A stretch of DNA of 64,000 nucleotides from CAVSMC01 sp963728935 (GTDB taxonomy: Bacteria > Pseudomonadota > Gammaproteobacteria > Burkholderiales > Casimicrobiaceae), in assembly GCA_963728935.1 (NCBI GenBank), contig CAVSMC010000001.1:1054001-1118000 (forward strand). Reading direction: 5' to 3'. The notes below the pieces were generated by a model that saw only the letters and a program-made list of their open reading frames with translations, made no database searches and was not told the origin of the DNA. Position 1 is the first letter of the stretch, and the number at the start of each line of letters is the position of its first letter. This document shows positions 17,235 to 26,295 of this stretch, piece by piece. The position numbers were made by a program, and so were the translations under genes.

Positions 17235-17819
17235 ATGAGCAAAGCGTTCACGCGCGAAGACAGCACCGAGGACGACGACGAGATCGAAGCGGCGTCGCCG
17301 CTTCCGGTGGGTGCGCGCAACTACATGACGGCGGGCGGCTTCGCGCGGCTGTCCGCCGAGCTCGACCATCTCGTGAAAAAAGAGCGCCCTGCGCTGGTCG
17401 CGACCGTCGCCTGGGCGGCGGGCAACGGCGATCGCTCGGAAAACGGCGACTACATCTACGGCAAGAAGCGGTTGCGCGAAATCGATCGGCGCATTCGCTT
17501 TCTGCTGAAGCGGCTCGACGCGGCGGAGGTTGTCGATCCCGCCGCGCGTCGCGACGAGCGCGACCAGGTGTTCTTCGGCGCAACGGTGACCGTTGCCAAC
17601 GCGCGTGGCGAGCAACGCACGGTCAGCATCGTCGGCGTCGACGAAATCGACACGTCGCGCGGTTACGTGAGCTGGGTGTCGCCGATCGCACGCGCGCTGC
17701 TCAAAGCGCGCGAAGGTGATACGGTAACGCTGCGAACGCCGGTGGGCATCGAAGAGCTCGATATCGTTGATGTGACCTACAAACCGCTCGCGACCGGCGA
17801 AACGTCGGCCGCCGGTTGA
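17235..17819 (+). CDS. greB: Transcription elongation factor GreB
   Basis: The 194-residue protein has an N-terminal coiled-coil domain with the acidic tip GNGDRSENGDYIYGKKRL, which enters the RNA polymerase secondary channel. A C-terminal FKBP-like domain (RGYVSWVSPIARALL) follows. The spacing and the YIYGKKRLREIDRRIRFL block favour GreB over GreA. It stimulates RNA cleavage in backtracked complexes. A TATAAT at 17221-17226 lies only 8 nt before the ATG, so if it is the -10 the message would be nearly leaderless. Confidence 0.93.
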   Translation: MSKAFTREDSTEDDDEIEAASPLPVGARNYMTAGGFARLSAELDHLVKKERPALVATVAWAAGNGDRSENGDYIYGKKRLREIDRRIRFLLKRLDAAEVVDPAARRDERDQVFFGATVTVANARGEQRTVSIVGVDEIDTSRGYVSWVSPIARALLKAREGDTVTLRTPVGIEELDIVDVTYKPLATGETSAAG

Positions 17820-17852
17820 CGACGAGCTTTGGCGCGACCTATAGTCGCCGCA

Positions 17853-18086
17853 ATGGATTCGCCGCACACAGCGTCGGAACGCGAGCTCGAACGTGAGATC
17901 GCCGGGCTGGAGCAGAGGCTCGCCACGCTGCTTGCGCACACGCGCGCGTTGCGTGTCGCGAACAGCACGTTGCGCCGCGAGCTCGCGGCGGCGAGCGCGC
18001 AAAACCAGACGCTCGGTGCGCGCATCGCCACGGTGCGCGAGCGCGTCGATGCGCTGCTGACGCGCATTCCCGCCGCAGTCGAATGA
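17853..18086 (+). CDS. Small coiled-coil protein upstream of zapA (TIGR02449/ZapB-like)
   Basis: The 77-residue protein is almost entirely a charged heptad-rich helix (ELEREIAGLEQRLATLL, then RELAAASAQNQTLGARIATV). Small coiled-coil proteins of this kind are regularly encoded just before zapA in beta- and gammaproteobacteria and are thought to be division-associated. ATG 17853 begins MDSPHTASERELER; an upstream in-frame start adds only a non-helical leader. Function is inferred from shape and location. Confidence 0.75.
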   Translation: MDSPHTASERELEREIAGLEQRLATLLAHTRALRVANSTLRRELAAASAQNQTLGARIATVRERVDALLTRIPAAVE

Positions 18087-18169
18087 GCGAGCGGCGCGCA
18101 GCGCATGCCCGAAGGGGCCGTCCGCAAGAGATTGAGGTCGGCCGATGCGGGAACACGTCGTATTGTCGT

Positions 18170-18300
18170 GACCGTGCGGAGGCGAATGAGCACGGCGGGC
18201 GGAGCCCAGGCGCGCAGGGCGCGTCGCCGGGCGAATGAGATGTTCGCCCGACGGCATAACCTCGCGTTGCATGTCGACCGTGCGGAGGGCGAATGAGCAC
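18170..18300 (+). repeat. Duplicated translation-start region upstream of zapA
   Basis: The sequence GACCGTGCGGAGGCGAATGA (18170-18189, continuing GCAC) recurs at 18276-18300 with one extra G. The second copy contains the zapA ribosome-binding site and ATG. A third shorter match, GGGCGAATGAGA, at 18229-18240 forms the left arm of an 8-bp hairpin CGGGCGAA / TTCGCCCG (18228-18250). The copies are about 106 bp apart. Confidence 0.8.
18186..18296 (+). CDS. Possible 36-residue upstream ORF overlapping zapA start
   Basis: The first copy of the duplicated start region gives its own ATG at 18186 with a GGAGG-type site in front. This frame runs 36 codons (MSTAGGAQARRARRRANEMF...) and stops at TGA 18294-18296, overlapping the zapA ATG as ATGA. 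The peptide is Arg-rich and has no recognised family. It may be only a by-product of the duplication. If translated, it would couple to zapA. Confidence 0.3.
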   Translation: MSTAGGAQARRARRRANEMFARRHNLALHVDRAEGE

Positions 18301-18649
18301 GCGCGGGGCGGCGGCCGAGACCGAACGCTCGATCACGCTCGACGTTTCGCTGCTCGGCCGCGATTACAAGGTCGCCTGCAAGGAACGCGAGCGCGCGGAG
18401 CTTGTCGAAGCGGTCGCGCTGCTCGATCGTCGAATGCGCGAGATTCGCGATGGCGGCAAGATCGCCGGAACCGAGCGCGTTGCCGTGATGGCTGCGCTCA
18501 ATCTCGCGCACGAACTCTTGCGCGAACGCAAAGCGGCGAGCGCAAATGCAGCGCCTAATGCGATTGACGTGAGCGGCGCGCGGCGTAGAATCGCAAGCAT
18601 GCATCAGGCGATCGATCAGACGCTCGCGGAGCAGGACAAGCTGCTCTGA
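18293..18649 (+). CDS. zapA: Cell division protein ZapA
   Basis: The 118-residue protein begins MSTRGAAAETERSITLDVSL. It has the ZapA globular head (LLGRDYKVACKERERAELVE, ALLDRRMREIRDGGKI, ERVAVMAALNLAHELL) and a C-terminal helix for dimer and tetramer formation. ZapA binds and bundles FtsZ at the division ring. GGAGGGCGA precedes the ATG at 18293. It is followed by 6S RNA, the typical proteobacterial order. Confidence 0.92.
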   Translation: MSTRGAAAETERSITLDVSLLGRDYKVACKERERAELVEAVALLDRRMREIRDGGKIAGTERVAVMAALNLAHELLRERKAASANAAPNAIDVSGARRRIASMHQAIDQTLAEQDKLL

Positions 18650-18715
18650 ATCACAAGCGGGCGTTGCATCGAGAGCCACCGTCCGTGCGCTCGTGCGTCG
18701 GCGTATCGTTCTTTG

Positions 18716-18890
18716 TCCCCTGCGGTGTTCGTGTTGGCCAAATACTCTTTGAACCAATGCTATGTTAGCGAGGTTGCTTAGGCCATGACGGGCTTGTGTG
18801 CGCTCCCATGCGGAAGCGCCTGATGGCCCGGGCCGGCGACCGGTCTTGAACCCAGGTTCAAGATGACGGTCACACGGCACAGGCGGGGGG
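18716..18890 (+). ncRNA. ssrS: 6S RNA
   Basis: The position directly after zapA matches ssrS. The sequence has the 6S features: a 5' CCCCTGCGGTGTTCG segment, a large internal region, the GCGCTCCCATGCGGAAGCGC apical part, and the diagnostic 3' block CTTGAACCCAGGTTCAAGA near 18844-18862, closely like E. coli CTTGAACCAAGGGTTCAAGG. The 3' strand ends CACACGGCACAGGCGGGG, able to pair with the 5' end. 6S RNA sequesters sigma-70 RNA polymerase in stationary phase. Ends are estimated to about 10 nt. Confidence 0.85.
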
Positions 18891-18897
18891 CGCCTAT

Positions 18898-18937
18898 CGA
18901 TGCGGCAGCAAGGTCCACTTGCTGCCGCATTTTCATT
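18898..18937 (+). terminator. Rho-independent terminator of 6S RNA
   Basis: A perfect 12-bp stem ATGCGGCAGCAA / TTGCTGCCGCAT with a 7-nt loop is followed by TTTCATT. It lies about 10 nt after the predicted 6S 3' end and 40 nt before the next gene. Confidence 0.85.
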
Positions 18938-18978
18938 GCACGCTGAGCGGTCACGAACACGGCAGCGCGATCGGTGCC

Positions 18979-19668
18979 ATGAACGACGCGATCAACGGAG
19001 ATCTCTCGGTCCGCGCCTTTGCCGATACGACGCGCATGGAGTGGACGCCGAGTCCGAGCGGCTCCGTTTGCCGCAAGCGCGTCCATCTGGTCGGCGCTCC
19101 GGAGTCAGGCCAGGTCACGTCGGTCGTGCGCTACGAGCCGCATTCAACGTTTCCCGCGCACGATCATCCGGACGGAGAAGAGATTTTCGTGCTGGATGGC
19201 GTGTTCTCCGACGAGCACGGCGATTGGCCTGCCGGTACGTTCCTTCTCAATCCCGAAGGATTTCGCCATCGCCCCTTTTCGGAGCCCGGTTGCGTGCTGT
19301 TCGTCAAACTGAGGCAATTCGCCGGCCGCGAACGGCGGCACGTCTGCATCGATACCGACAAGCTCGCGTGGGAGCCGAGTTCGACTCCAGGCGTCGCATG
19401 CAAGACGCTCTACCGACAGACCGGCTTCTCCGACGTGATTCTGCTCGAGCAGTGGGCACCGGAGGTCGATCGCGGCCTCGTCCAATATGAGCAAGGAGCG
19501 GAGCTGTTCATTCTCGATGGCGATTTTTTCGACGACGCCGGATCGTATGCGACGGGCTGCTGGCTGCGATTCCCCGCAGGTGCGCACCATCGCCCACGGT
19601 CGGTGCGCGGATGCACGCTGTACGCGAAGACGGCGGGCTTGCGATATTTGAAATCGGCCGTCGTTTGA
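18979..19668 (+). CDS. Double-cupin protein (ChrR-like cupin)
   Basis: The 229-residue cytosolic protein contains two cupin repeats. The first has the metal-site pattern FPAHDHPDGEEIFVLDGVF, with two His and a Glu. The second has GAELFILDGDFFDDAG but lacks the paired His, so one site may be non-metal. Anti-sigma ChrR-type cupins and quercetinase-like proteins share this shape. ATG 18979 (MNDAINGDLSVRAF) is chosen because an upstream TTG lies inside the 6S terminator. It follows ssrS and is alone on its strand until the EVE gene. Its ligand is not determinable. Confidence 0.75.
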   Translation: MNDAINGDLSVRAFADTTRMEWTPSPSGSVCRKRVHLVGAPESGQVTSVVRYEPHSTFPAHDHPDGEEIFVLDGVFSDEHGDWPAGTFLLNPEGFRHRPFSEPGCVLFVKLRQFAGRERRHVCIDTDKLAWEPSSTPGVACKTLYRQTGFSDVILLEQWAPEVDRGLVQYEQGAELFILDGDFFDDAGSYATGCWLRFPAGAHHRPRSVRGCTLYAKTAGLRYLKSAVV

Positions 19669-19750
19669 GGTCATCAAACCGGCGGTCGAGCGAGCCCGAA
19701 CGTACGACGACGGGCCGGGGAGTTCTTGCGGCAACCGAAGCCGGCGCCGG

Positions 19751-20077
19751 TCAGCGAAGCATCGCTCCTGTGCTGCGCACGTCGATCTTCACCGCGGACA
19801 CCGTATCGGCGACCATCGTGATGCTGCCCTTGCGCCGATTGTCGCCGGTGTCGCTGTATTCGAAATGGTAGACGCGGCGCAGCCTCACGTGGCCATCGTG
19901 GTTGCGCACCGGCCACAGCGATTCGAGTGCCACGGTGTCATCGAGGAACAGCATCCCCTCTGCCTTGCAGGCGACGCGCATCGCGGCATTCGCCGCTTCT
20001 CGTGCTTTGAGGCTGTCCCACACAAACCACCCCGCCGCAACGACCGCAAGCAAGCCTAGAATCTCTGCGAAGCCCAT
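19751..20077 (-). CDS. DUF3301-family small membrane-anchored protein
   Basis: The 108-residue protein has one N-terminal membrane segment (GFAEILGLLAVVAAGWFVWD) followed by a cytosolic helix with Ala-rich DSLKAREAANAAMRVACK, and a beta-rich tail (LRRVYHFEYSDTGDNRRKGSI). This matches DUF3301, a proteobacterial family of unknown function. The gene is a single unit convergent with the cupin gene. Confidence 0.75.
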   Translation of the reverse strand: MGFAEILGLLAVVAAGWFVWDSLKAREAANAAMRVACKAEGMLFLDDTVALESLWPVRNHDGHVRLRRVYHFEYSDTGDNRRKGSITMVADTVSAVKIDVRSTGAMLR

Positions 20078-20207
20078 CTCGCGCCAACGCGGTCCGTCGC
20101 TGATCGCATGAACTGGAGAGAGATCACAGCGCCTCAGCCTAAAGGTCGCAAGGAATCGACCGCCGTGAAAACGATACCGTACCGGTAGCGCACGCAGGGG
20201 ACTCGGA

Positions 20208-20231
20208 AACGGATCGTCGAACGGATCGTCG
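20208..20231. repeat. Short tandem repeat, 12 bp x 2
   Basis: AACGGATCGTCG occurs twice in a row. It lies in the 257-bp space between the DUF3301-like and EVE genes, which otherwise shows no recognisable feature. Confidence 0.7.
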
Positions 20232-20334
20232 AGATCGCCTCGGCTTCGCCGGGCTGGTCATGTTCGATGTGATTCTAGTAAGCTCCGCGCAGGATAAGCA
20301 AATGTCGCCGGCCATAAACGTTCGCGGACAGTCC

Positions 20335-20808
<474 letters not shown>

Positions 20809-23634
20809 TCAGACTCGTTCGGCGGCGGCTCGCGGTTCGACCGACGTCGCGCCGCCATAGCCGCGCGCAGCGGTCGACGCGTCGCCGGGCAACACCTTCA
20901 CGGCGCAATATTTGAACTCCGGGATCTTGCCGAACGGGTCGAGCACCGGATTGGTGAGCATGTTCGCCGCCGCCTCGTAGTAGCAGAACGGAAGGAACAC
21001 CGTGCCGCGCGGCGTGCCTTCGTCGGCGCGCGCGGCGAGGGTCACGCTGCCGCGGCGCGAACGAACTTCGATCGGCGCGCCGGGCGCGACGCCGATCGCC
21101 GCGAGGTCCGCCGGATTGAACGATCCGACCGGCGCGGGCTCGATCGCGTCGAGCACCTGCGTGCGGCGCGTCATGCTGCCGGTGTGCCAGTGCTCGAGCT
21201 GGCGTCCGGTGATCAGCACCATCGGATACTCGTCGTCGGGACGCTCGGCCGCGAGAATGATGTCGGCCGGAACGAGCCGCGCGCGACCGCTCGGCGTCGG
21301 GAAACGATCGGTGAACACGACGCGCTCGCCGGGATCGCCTTCCTTCTCGCACGGGTACGTCACCGCATGCTCGCGTTCGAGCCGCTCCCACGTGATACCC
21401 GCGATCGACGGCATCGCTTTGCGCATCTCGTCGAACACCTCGCGCGGATGCGTGTAGCGCCAATCGAGCCCCAGGCGCTTCGCCATCTCGACGATGATCC
21501 ACAGGTCGTGCTTCGCGTCGCCCGGCGGGTTGAGCGCCTGCCGGCCGAGCTGCACCAGACGATCGGTGTTGGTGAACGTGCCGGTCTTCTCGGGGAATGC
21601 GGAAGCCGGCAGCACGACGTCGGCGAGATACGCCGTTTCGGTGAGGAAGATGTCCTGCACGACGAGCATCTCGAGCTCGGACAGCGCCTGGCGCGCGTGC
21701 GCGACGTCCGGGTCGGACATCGCCGGGTTCTCGCCCATGATGTACATGCCGCGGATTTCGCCGGCGTGCACGGCGTTCATGATCTCGACCACGGTAAGGC
21801 CCGGCTTCGGGTCGAGCGTCGTCTCCCACAGCGCTTCGAACGCGCTGCGCGCGTCCGCGTCGTCGACGCGCCGATAATCGGGGTAGACCATCGGAATCAA
21901 TCCCGAGTCCGACGCGCCTTGCACGTTGTTCTGGCCGCGCAACGGATGCAGACCCGTCCCCGGCCGCCCGATCTGGCCGCTCAGCATCGACAGCGCGATC
22001 AGGCAACGCGCGTTGTCGGTGCCGTGCACGTGCTGCGAAATCCCCATCCCCCACAGGATCATCGACGCGCGCGACGTCGCGAAAAGACGCGCCACTTCGC
22101 GGATCGTCTGCGCGGCGATGCCGCAGACCGGCGCCATCGCCTCGGGGCTGTACGCTTCGACGTTGCGCCGAAGCTCGTCGTAGCCGCTGGTGCGATCGGC
22201 GATGAACGATTGCGCCGCAAGTCCCTCCTCGACGATCGTATGCATCATCGCATTGAGCAGCGCGACGTCGGTGTCGGGCTTGAACTGCAGGTAGTACGCC
22301 GCGTGGCGCGCGAGCTCGGAGCGGCGAGGATCGGCGAGGACCAGCTTCGTGCCCGCTTTCGCGGCGTTCTTGATCCACGTCGCCGCGACTGGATGATTGA
22401 CGACCGGATTGGCGCCGATCAGCAGCACGACGTCGGCCTTGAGCACGTCCATCACGGGGTTCGAGACCGCGCCCGAGCCGATGCCTTCGAGCAACGCCGC
22501 GACGCTCGATGCGTGGCACAAGCGCGTGCAGTGATCGACGTTGTTCGTCCGAAAGCCCGTACGCACGAGCTTCTGGAACAGGTACGCCTCTTCGTTCGAT
22601 CCTTTCGCCGAGCCGAAGCCCGACAGCGCGTTCGGGCCGCGGGTGTCGCGAATGCGCTTCAACGCGCCGCCGGCAAGATCGAGCGCCTCGTCCCAGCTCG
22701 CTTCGCGGAATACCGAAAGCGGGTTCGCGGGATCGACGGTGAAGTCGGCCGTTTTCGCCACGCCTTCGCGGCGAATCAGCGGCTTCGTCAGCCGATGCGG
22801 ATGCGCGGCGTAGTCGAAACCGAACCGGCCTTTGACGCAAAGTCGGCTTTCGTTGGCAAGGCCGTCGCGACCTTCGACGCGAACGATCCTGTTGTCCTGC
22901 ACGTGGTACGTCAGCTGGCAGCCGACGCCGCAATACGGGCACACCGAAGCGACCTCGCGATCGATCTTTTCGAGATACGCGTCGTGCGCCGGCGCCAGCG
23001 CGCCGGTCGGGCATGCCTGCACGCATTCGCCGCATGCGACGCACGTCGACGTGCCCATCGGATCGTCGAGGTCGAACACGATCTTCGAATGCATGCCGCG
23101 AAACGCGTAGCCGATGACGTCGTTCACCTGCTCTTCGCGGCACGCGCGCACGCAGCGCGTGCATTGGATGCAGGCGTCGAGATTGACGGCCATCGCCGGA
23201 TGCGAAAGATCGGCGTGCGGTTGGCGGCGCGATTCGAAGCGCGGCTTGCCGACACCGAGCGCGCGCTTCCAGTGGTCGAGCTCGGAATCCGGCTTGTACA
23301 CGCGCTCGGGTATATCGGACGCGAGGAGCTCGACGATGATCCGCTGCGCGTGCCGCGCGCGCGCGCTCTCGCTCGACACCGCCATGCCCGACGCGGGTGC
23401 CCGGCAGCACGACGGCGCGAGCACGCGCTCGCCCTTGATCTCGACCATGCACGCGCGGCAATTGCCGTCGGGCCGCATGCCGGGTTTGTAGCAAAGGCGC
23501 GGAATGTCCACGCCAAGACCGAGACGGTCGGCCGCCTGCAGGATCGTCTCGCCGACGAGCGCGGCGGCCTTGGTGCCGTTCAACTCGAATTCGATCGTCT
23601 CGAGGCCCGGCAGCAATTCGACTGGTGCGTTCAT
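20809..23634 (-). CDS. fdsA: NAD-dependent formate dehydrogenase, alpha (catalytic) subunit
   Basis: The 941-residue molybdopterin enzyme has, in order, a [2Fe-2S] ferredoxin domain (Cys48, 59, 62, 77), a His-Cys3 cluster region, a 2x[4Fe-4S] segment (CIQCTRCVRAC; CVACGECVQACP), the molybdopterin-family cluster CPYCGVGCQ (residues 232-239), and the active-site motif VDHCTRLCH. There Cys373 stands where E. coli FdhF has selenocysteine. A C-terminal molybdopterin dinucleotide domain follows. It oxidises formate to CO2 and passes electrons to the flavin subunit encoded upstream. The final step of oxalate breakdown yields its substrate. No fdhD, fdsC or fdsD gene is seen in the window. Confidence 0.93.
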   Translation of the reverse strand: MNAPVELLPGLETIEFELNGTKAAALVGETILQAADRLGLGVDIPRLCYKPGMRPDGNCRACMVEIKGERVLAPSCCRAPASGMAVSSESARARHAQRIIVELLASDIPERVYKPDSELDHWKRALGVGKPRFESRRQPHADLSHPAMAVNLDACIQCTRCVRACREEQVNDVIGYAFRGMHSKIVFDLDDPMGTSTCVACGECVQACPTGALAPAHDAYLEKIDREVASVCPYCGVGCQLTYHVQDNRIVRVEGRDGLANESRLCVKGRFGFDYAAHPHRLTKPLIRREGVAKTADFTVDPANPLSVFREASWDEALDLAGGALKRIRDTRGPNALSGFGSAKGSNEEAYLFQKLVRTGFRTNNVDHCTRLCHASSVAALLEGIGSGAVSNPVMDVLKADVVLLIGANPVVNHPVAATWIKNAAKAGTKLVLADPRRSELARHAAYYLQFKPDTDVALLNAMMHTIVEEGLAAQSFIADRTSGYDELRRNVEAYSPEAMAPVCGIAAQTIREVARLFATSRASMILWGMGISQHVHGTDNARCLIALSMLSGQIGRPGTGLHPLRGQNNVQGASDSGLIPMVYPDYRRVDDADARSAFEALWETTLDPKPGLTVVEIMNAVHAGEIRGMYIMGENPAMSDPDVAHARQALSELEMLVVQDIFLTETAYLADVVLPASAFPEKTGTFTNTDRLVQLGRQALNPPGDAKHDLWIIVEMAKRLGLDWRYTHPREVFDEMRKAMPSIAGITWERLEREHAVTYPCEKEGDPGERVVFTDRFPTPSGRARLVPADIILAAERPDDEYPMVLITGRQLEHWHTGSMTRRTQVLDAIEPAPVGSFNPADLAAIGVAPGAPIEVRSRRGSVTLAARADEGTPRGTVFLPFCYYEAAANMLTNPVLDPFGKIPEFKYCAVKVLPGDASTAARGYGGATSVEPRAAAERV

Positions 23635-23668
23635 CGAGCGGCCTCCGCAACGGTCATCGTCTCGCGCG

Positions 23669-25366
23669 TCATGCTTCCAGCTCCTTCGGGAAATACTTCA
23701 CCACCGAAGCGATCGGATTGGGCGCCGCCTGGCCGAGCCCGCAGATCGACGCGTCGGCCATCGCCTTGGACAGATCGTCGAGCAGCGGCAGATCCCACTT
23801 CGGCTCGCGCATCAGGCCCACCGCCTTTTCGGTGCCCACACGGCACGGCGTGCACTGCCCGCACGATTCGTCAGCGAAGAAGCGCATCAAGTTCAATGCG
23901 GCGTCTTTCGCGCGGTCGTGTTGCGACAGCACGATCACCGCCGCCGAGCCGATGAAGCATCCGTACGGCTGCAGCGTGTCGAAATCGAGCGGGATGTCGG
24001 CGAGGCTCGCCGGCAGGATGCCGCCCGATGCACCGCCGGGCAGGTACGCGTAGAGCTCGTGGCCGGGCAGCATGCCGCCGCAGTGCTCGTCGACCAATTC
24101 CCGCAGCGTGATTCCCGCCGGCGCAAGATGCACGCCGGGCTTGCGCACCCTTCCCGACACGCTGAAGCTGCGCAGCCCCTTGCGGCCGTTTCGCCCCTGG
24201 CTCGCGAACCATTCGGCGCCCTTTTCGACGATGTCGCGCACCCAGTACAGCGTCTCCATGTTGTGCTCGAGCGTGGGCCGCCCGAACAGGCCCACCTGCG
24301 CGACGTACGGCGGGCGCAGCCGCGGCATGCCGCGCTTGCCCTCGACCGACTCGATCATCGCCGACTCTTCGCCGCAGATGTACGCGCCTGCCCCGCGGCG
24401 CAATTCGATCTGCGGCAGCGGCGCCGGCGGGTCGGCCACAAGCGCGGCGAGCTCGCGCGTCAGGATCTCGCGGCAGCCCGCGTATTCGTCGCGCAGATAC
24501 ACGTAGAGCGCCTCGATGCCGACCGCCCAAGCCGCGATCAGCATGCCTTCGAGGAATCGGTGCGGGTCGCGTTCGAGGTAGTGGCGGTCCTTGAACGTGC
24601 CCGGCTCGCCTTCGTCGATGTTCACCGCCATGAGACGCGGCGCGGGTTCGGCGCGCACGATCTTCCATTTGCGCCCTGCCGGAAAGCCGGCTCCGCCAAG
24701 CCCGCGCAGCGACGAGCTTTCGAGGATCCCGATCAGCTCGTCCGCCGTGCGCTTGCCGGCAATGCAGTCGCGATAGAGCGTGTAGCCGCCGTTCGCACGA
24801 TACGCCGCATAGTCGACGTAGGGTTCGACGTCCGCTTCGGTGACATTGGCCGCCACCGCGGCGGCGAGCTTTTCCATCGTCGCCGCGTCGACCGCGTGGC
24901 GGCCGACCAGCGCCGCCGGCGCGCGGTCGCAGCGGCCGATGCACGGCGCGCCGACGACGCGAACCTCCTCGCCGAACGCCTGCTTCGCGAGCGCGAGCAG
25001 CGATTCGCCGCCCGCCATCGCGCAGGACAGCGTCTCGCACACGCGCACCGTCAGCGGCGGCGGCGCCGGCTCGCCGTCCTTCACCACGTCGAAGTGATGA
25101 TAGAACGTCGCCACCTCGTAGACCTCGGTCATCGCGAGCTTCATCTCCTGCGCAAGCGCAACCAGATGCGCGGCGGACAGATGACCGTACGTGTCCTGGA
25201 TCTTGTGCAGGAACTCGATCAGCAGATCGCGTCGCCGCGGCGCGTCGGCGAGCAGCGCGCGCACTTCGGCGAGCGCCTGCGGATCGACCGCGCGACCCTT
25301 GGGATGCGCACGCGCGCCGCGGCCGCGCGACAGGCGCGAGGTGTCGATGACGGAGGGCTGATCCAT
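23669..25366 (-). CDS. Formate dehydrogenase, fused gamma-beta (NuoE-NuoF-like) subunit
   Basis: The 565-residue protein joins two normally separate subunits. Residues ~25-180 are a NuoE/FdsG-like thioredoxin-fold [2Fe-2S] domain (CETLSCAMAGG; CIGRCDRAPA). From ~185 on is a NuoF/FdsB-like part with the FMN/NADH-binding SSLRGLGGAGFPAGRKW and NIDEGEPGTFKDRHYLERDP, and the [4Fe-4S] motif ESCGQCTPCRVG near residue 495. It passes electrons from the alpha subunit to NAD. It is 34 nt upstream of the alpha gene and 6 nt downstream of the GntR regulator gene, so all three likely form one operon. Confidence 0.92.
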   Translation of the reverse strand: MDQPSVIDTSRLSRGRGARAHPKGRAVDPQALAEVRALLADAPRRRDLLIEFLHKIQDTYGHLSAAHLVALAQEMKLAMTEVYEVATFYHHFDVVKDGEPAPPPLTVRVCETLSCAMAGGESLLALAKQAFGEEVRVVGAPCIGRCDRAPAALVGRHAVDAATMEKLAAAVAANVTEADVEPYVDYAAYRANGGYTLYRDCIAGKRTADELIGILESSSLRGLGGAGFPAGRKWKIVRAEPAPRLMAVNIDEGEPGTFKDRHYLERDPHRFLEGMLIAAWAVGIEALYVYLRDEYAGCREILTRELAALVADPPAPLPQIELRRGAGAYICGEESAMIESVEGKRGMPRLRPPYVAQVGLFGRPTLEHNMETLYWVRDIVEKGAEWFASQGRNGRKGLRSFSVSGRVRKPGVHLAPAGITLRELVDEHCGGMLPGHELYAYLPGGASGGILPASLADIPLDFDTLQPYGCFIGSAAVIVLSQHDRAKDAALNLMRFFADESCGQCTPCRVGTEKAVGLMREPKWDLPLLDDLSKAMADASICGLGQAAPNPIASVVKYFPKELEA

Positions 25367-25372
25367 GAGCGA

Positions 25373-26113
25373 TCAGTCGAGGAAGTCGCAGTACTTTTCC
25401 ACGTGCGCGGCGAGATCGAGCGAATGCTGACGCACGAGCCGTTCGGCGAGCTCGGTGTCGCGTTTCTCGAGCGCCTCGATGATCCTCATGTGGTCGATGA
25501 TCGACCGTGTCGCGCGGTCGCTTTGCGCGATCGTCAGCCTGCGGATGGCGCGCACGTGCAGAAAGAGATTTTCGATCGTCTTGCCGATCAGATGCGACCC
25601 CGACAGGCGGATGATCGATTGATGGAACGCGATGTTGGCGTCCGAGTACTCCTGGATGTGTTCGGCCGGCGTCGAGCTTCGAAATTCGTCGAACATGCTG
25701 CGCAGCGCCGAGATCTCGAGATCGGATGCGTTGAGCGTCGCGAGACGCGCCGCCATGCTCTCGACCGCCGCCCAGAGCTCGATCATCTCGACGATCTGCT
25801 TCTTCGTCTTGCGAACGATGAATACGCCCCGCCGCGGGACGGTGCGCAGGAACCCTTCCTGCTCGAGCAGTGTCATTGCCTCGCGGATCGGCGTGCGCGA
25901 CACGCCGAGCGCGTGCGAGAGCTGGCGCTCGTCGAGGCGGATCTCCTCTTTCTGACCGTAGATGTCGGCAGCGGTGATTGCCTGCTTCAGCGCCTGGTAC
26001 GCCTGATCGCGGAAGCTGACGTTCGTGTTGATCGGCTGCAGCGTGAGGAGCACCGACGGTGCAGCGTTTGCGACGATCGTGGACACCGGTTGCACCTCCA
26101 GGGCCGCGTTCAC
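25373..26113 (-). CDS. GntR/FadR-type transcriptional regulator (FCD domain)
   Basis: The 246-residue protein has an N-terminal winged helix (DERQLSHALGVSRTPIREAM, LLEQEGFLRTVPRRGVFIV) and an all-helical FCD ligand domain with metal-site residues (EYSDANIAFHQSI; late His residues). This class senses small organic acids and usually represses its neighbours. It is divergent from the oxalate genes and heads the formate dehydrogenase operon, so it probably controls both directions. Candidate 17-bp operators lie on each side of the intergenic space. An oxalate-derived or formyl-CoA-related inducer is inference. Confidence 0.88.
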   Translation of the reverse strand: MNAALEVQPVSTIVANAAPSVLLTLQPINTNVSFRDQAYQALKQAITAADIYGQKEEIRLDERQLSHALGVSRTPIREAMTLLEQEGFLRTVPRRGVFIVRKTKKQIVEMIELWAAVESMAARLATLNASDLEISALRSMFDEFRSSTPAEHIQEYSDANIAFHQSIIRLSGSHLIGKTIENLFLHVRAIRRLTIAQSDRATRSIIDHMRIIEALEKRDTELAERLVRQHSLDLAAHVEKYCDFLD

Positions 26114-26166
26114 ACGACACGCGAACGGAGGCCCGACGACGCGAAATCACCGCCTGCGCGGCTTCA

Positions 26167-26183
26167 GATATCTTATATACCAG
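26167..26183 (-). promoter_or_regulatory. Candidate GntR operator, copy 1
   Basis: Read on the minus strand, CTGGTATATAAGATATC matches copy 2 (26306-26322) at 14 of 17 positions. It lies 54 bp upstream of the regulator's start, suiting autoregulation. Confidence 0.5.
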
Positions 26184-26295
26184 AAGCCAATCGGCGCGCC
26201 AGCGTCGCGGCGCCGGCAGCGGCGCCCCCGATGCGGACAGTCGCTCTGCCAGGGGTGTGGGTATTCGGGCAGCATTTCTTGCGCGGGATTTCGTG

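Noticed and set aside
20809..23634. Selenocysteine formate dehydrogenase
   Set aside because: The active-site position in VDHCTRLCH is a normal Cys codon, with no in-frame TGA and no need for a SECIS element.
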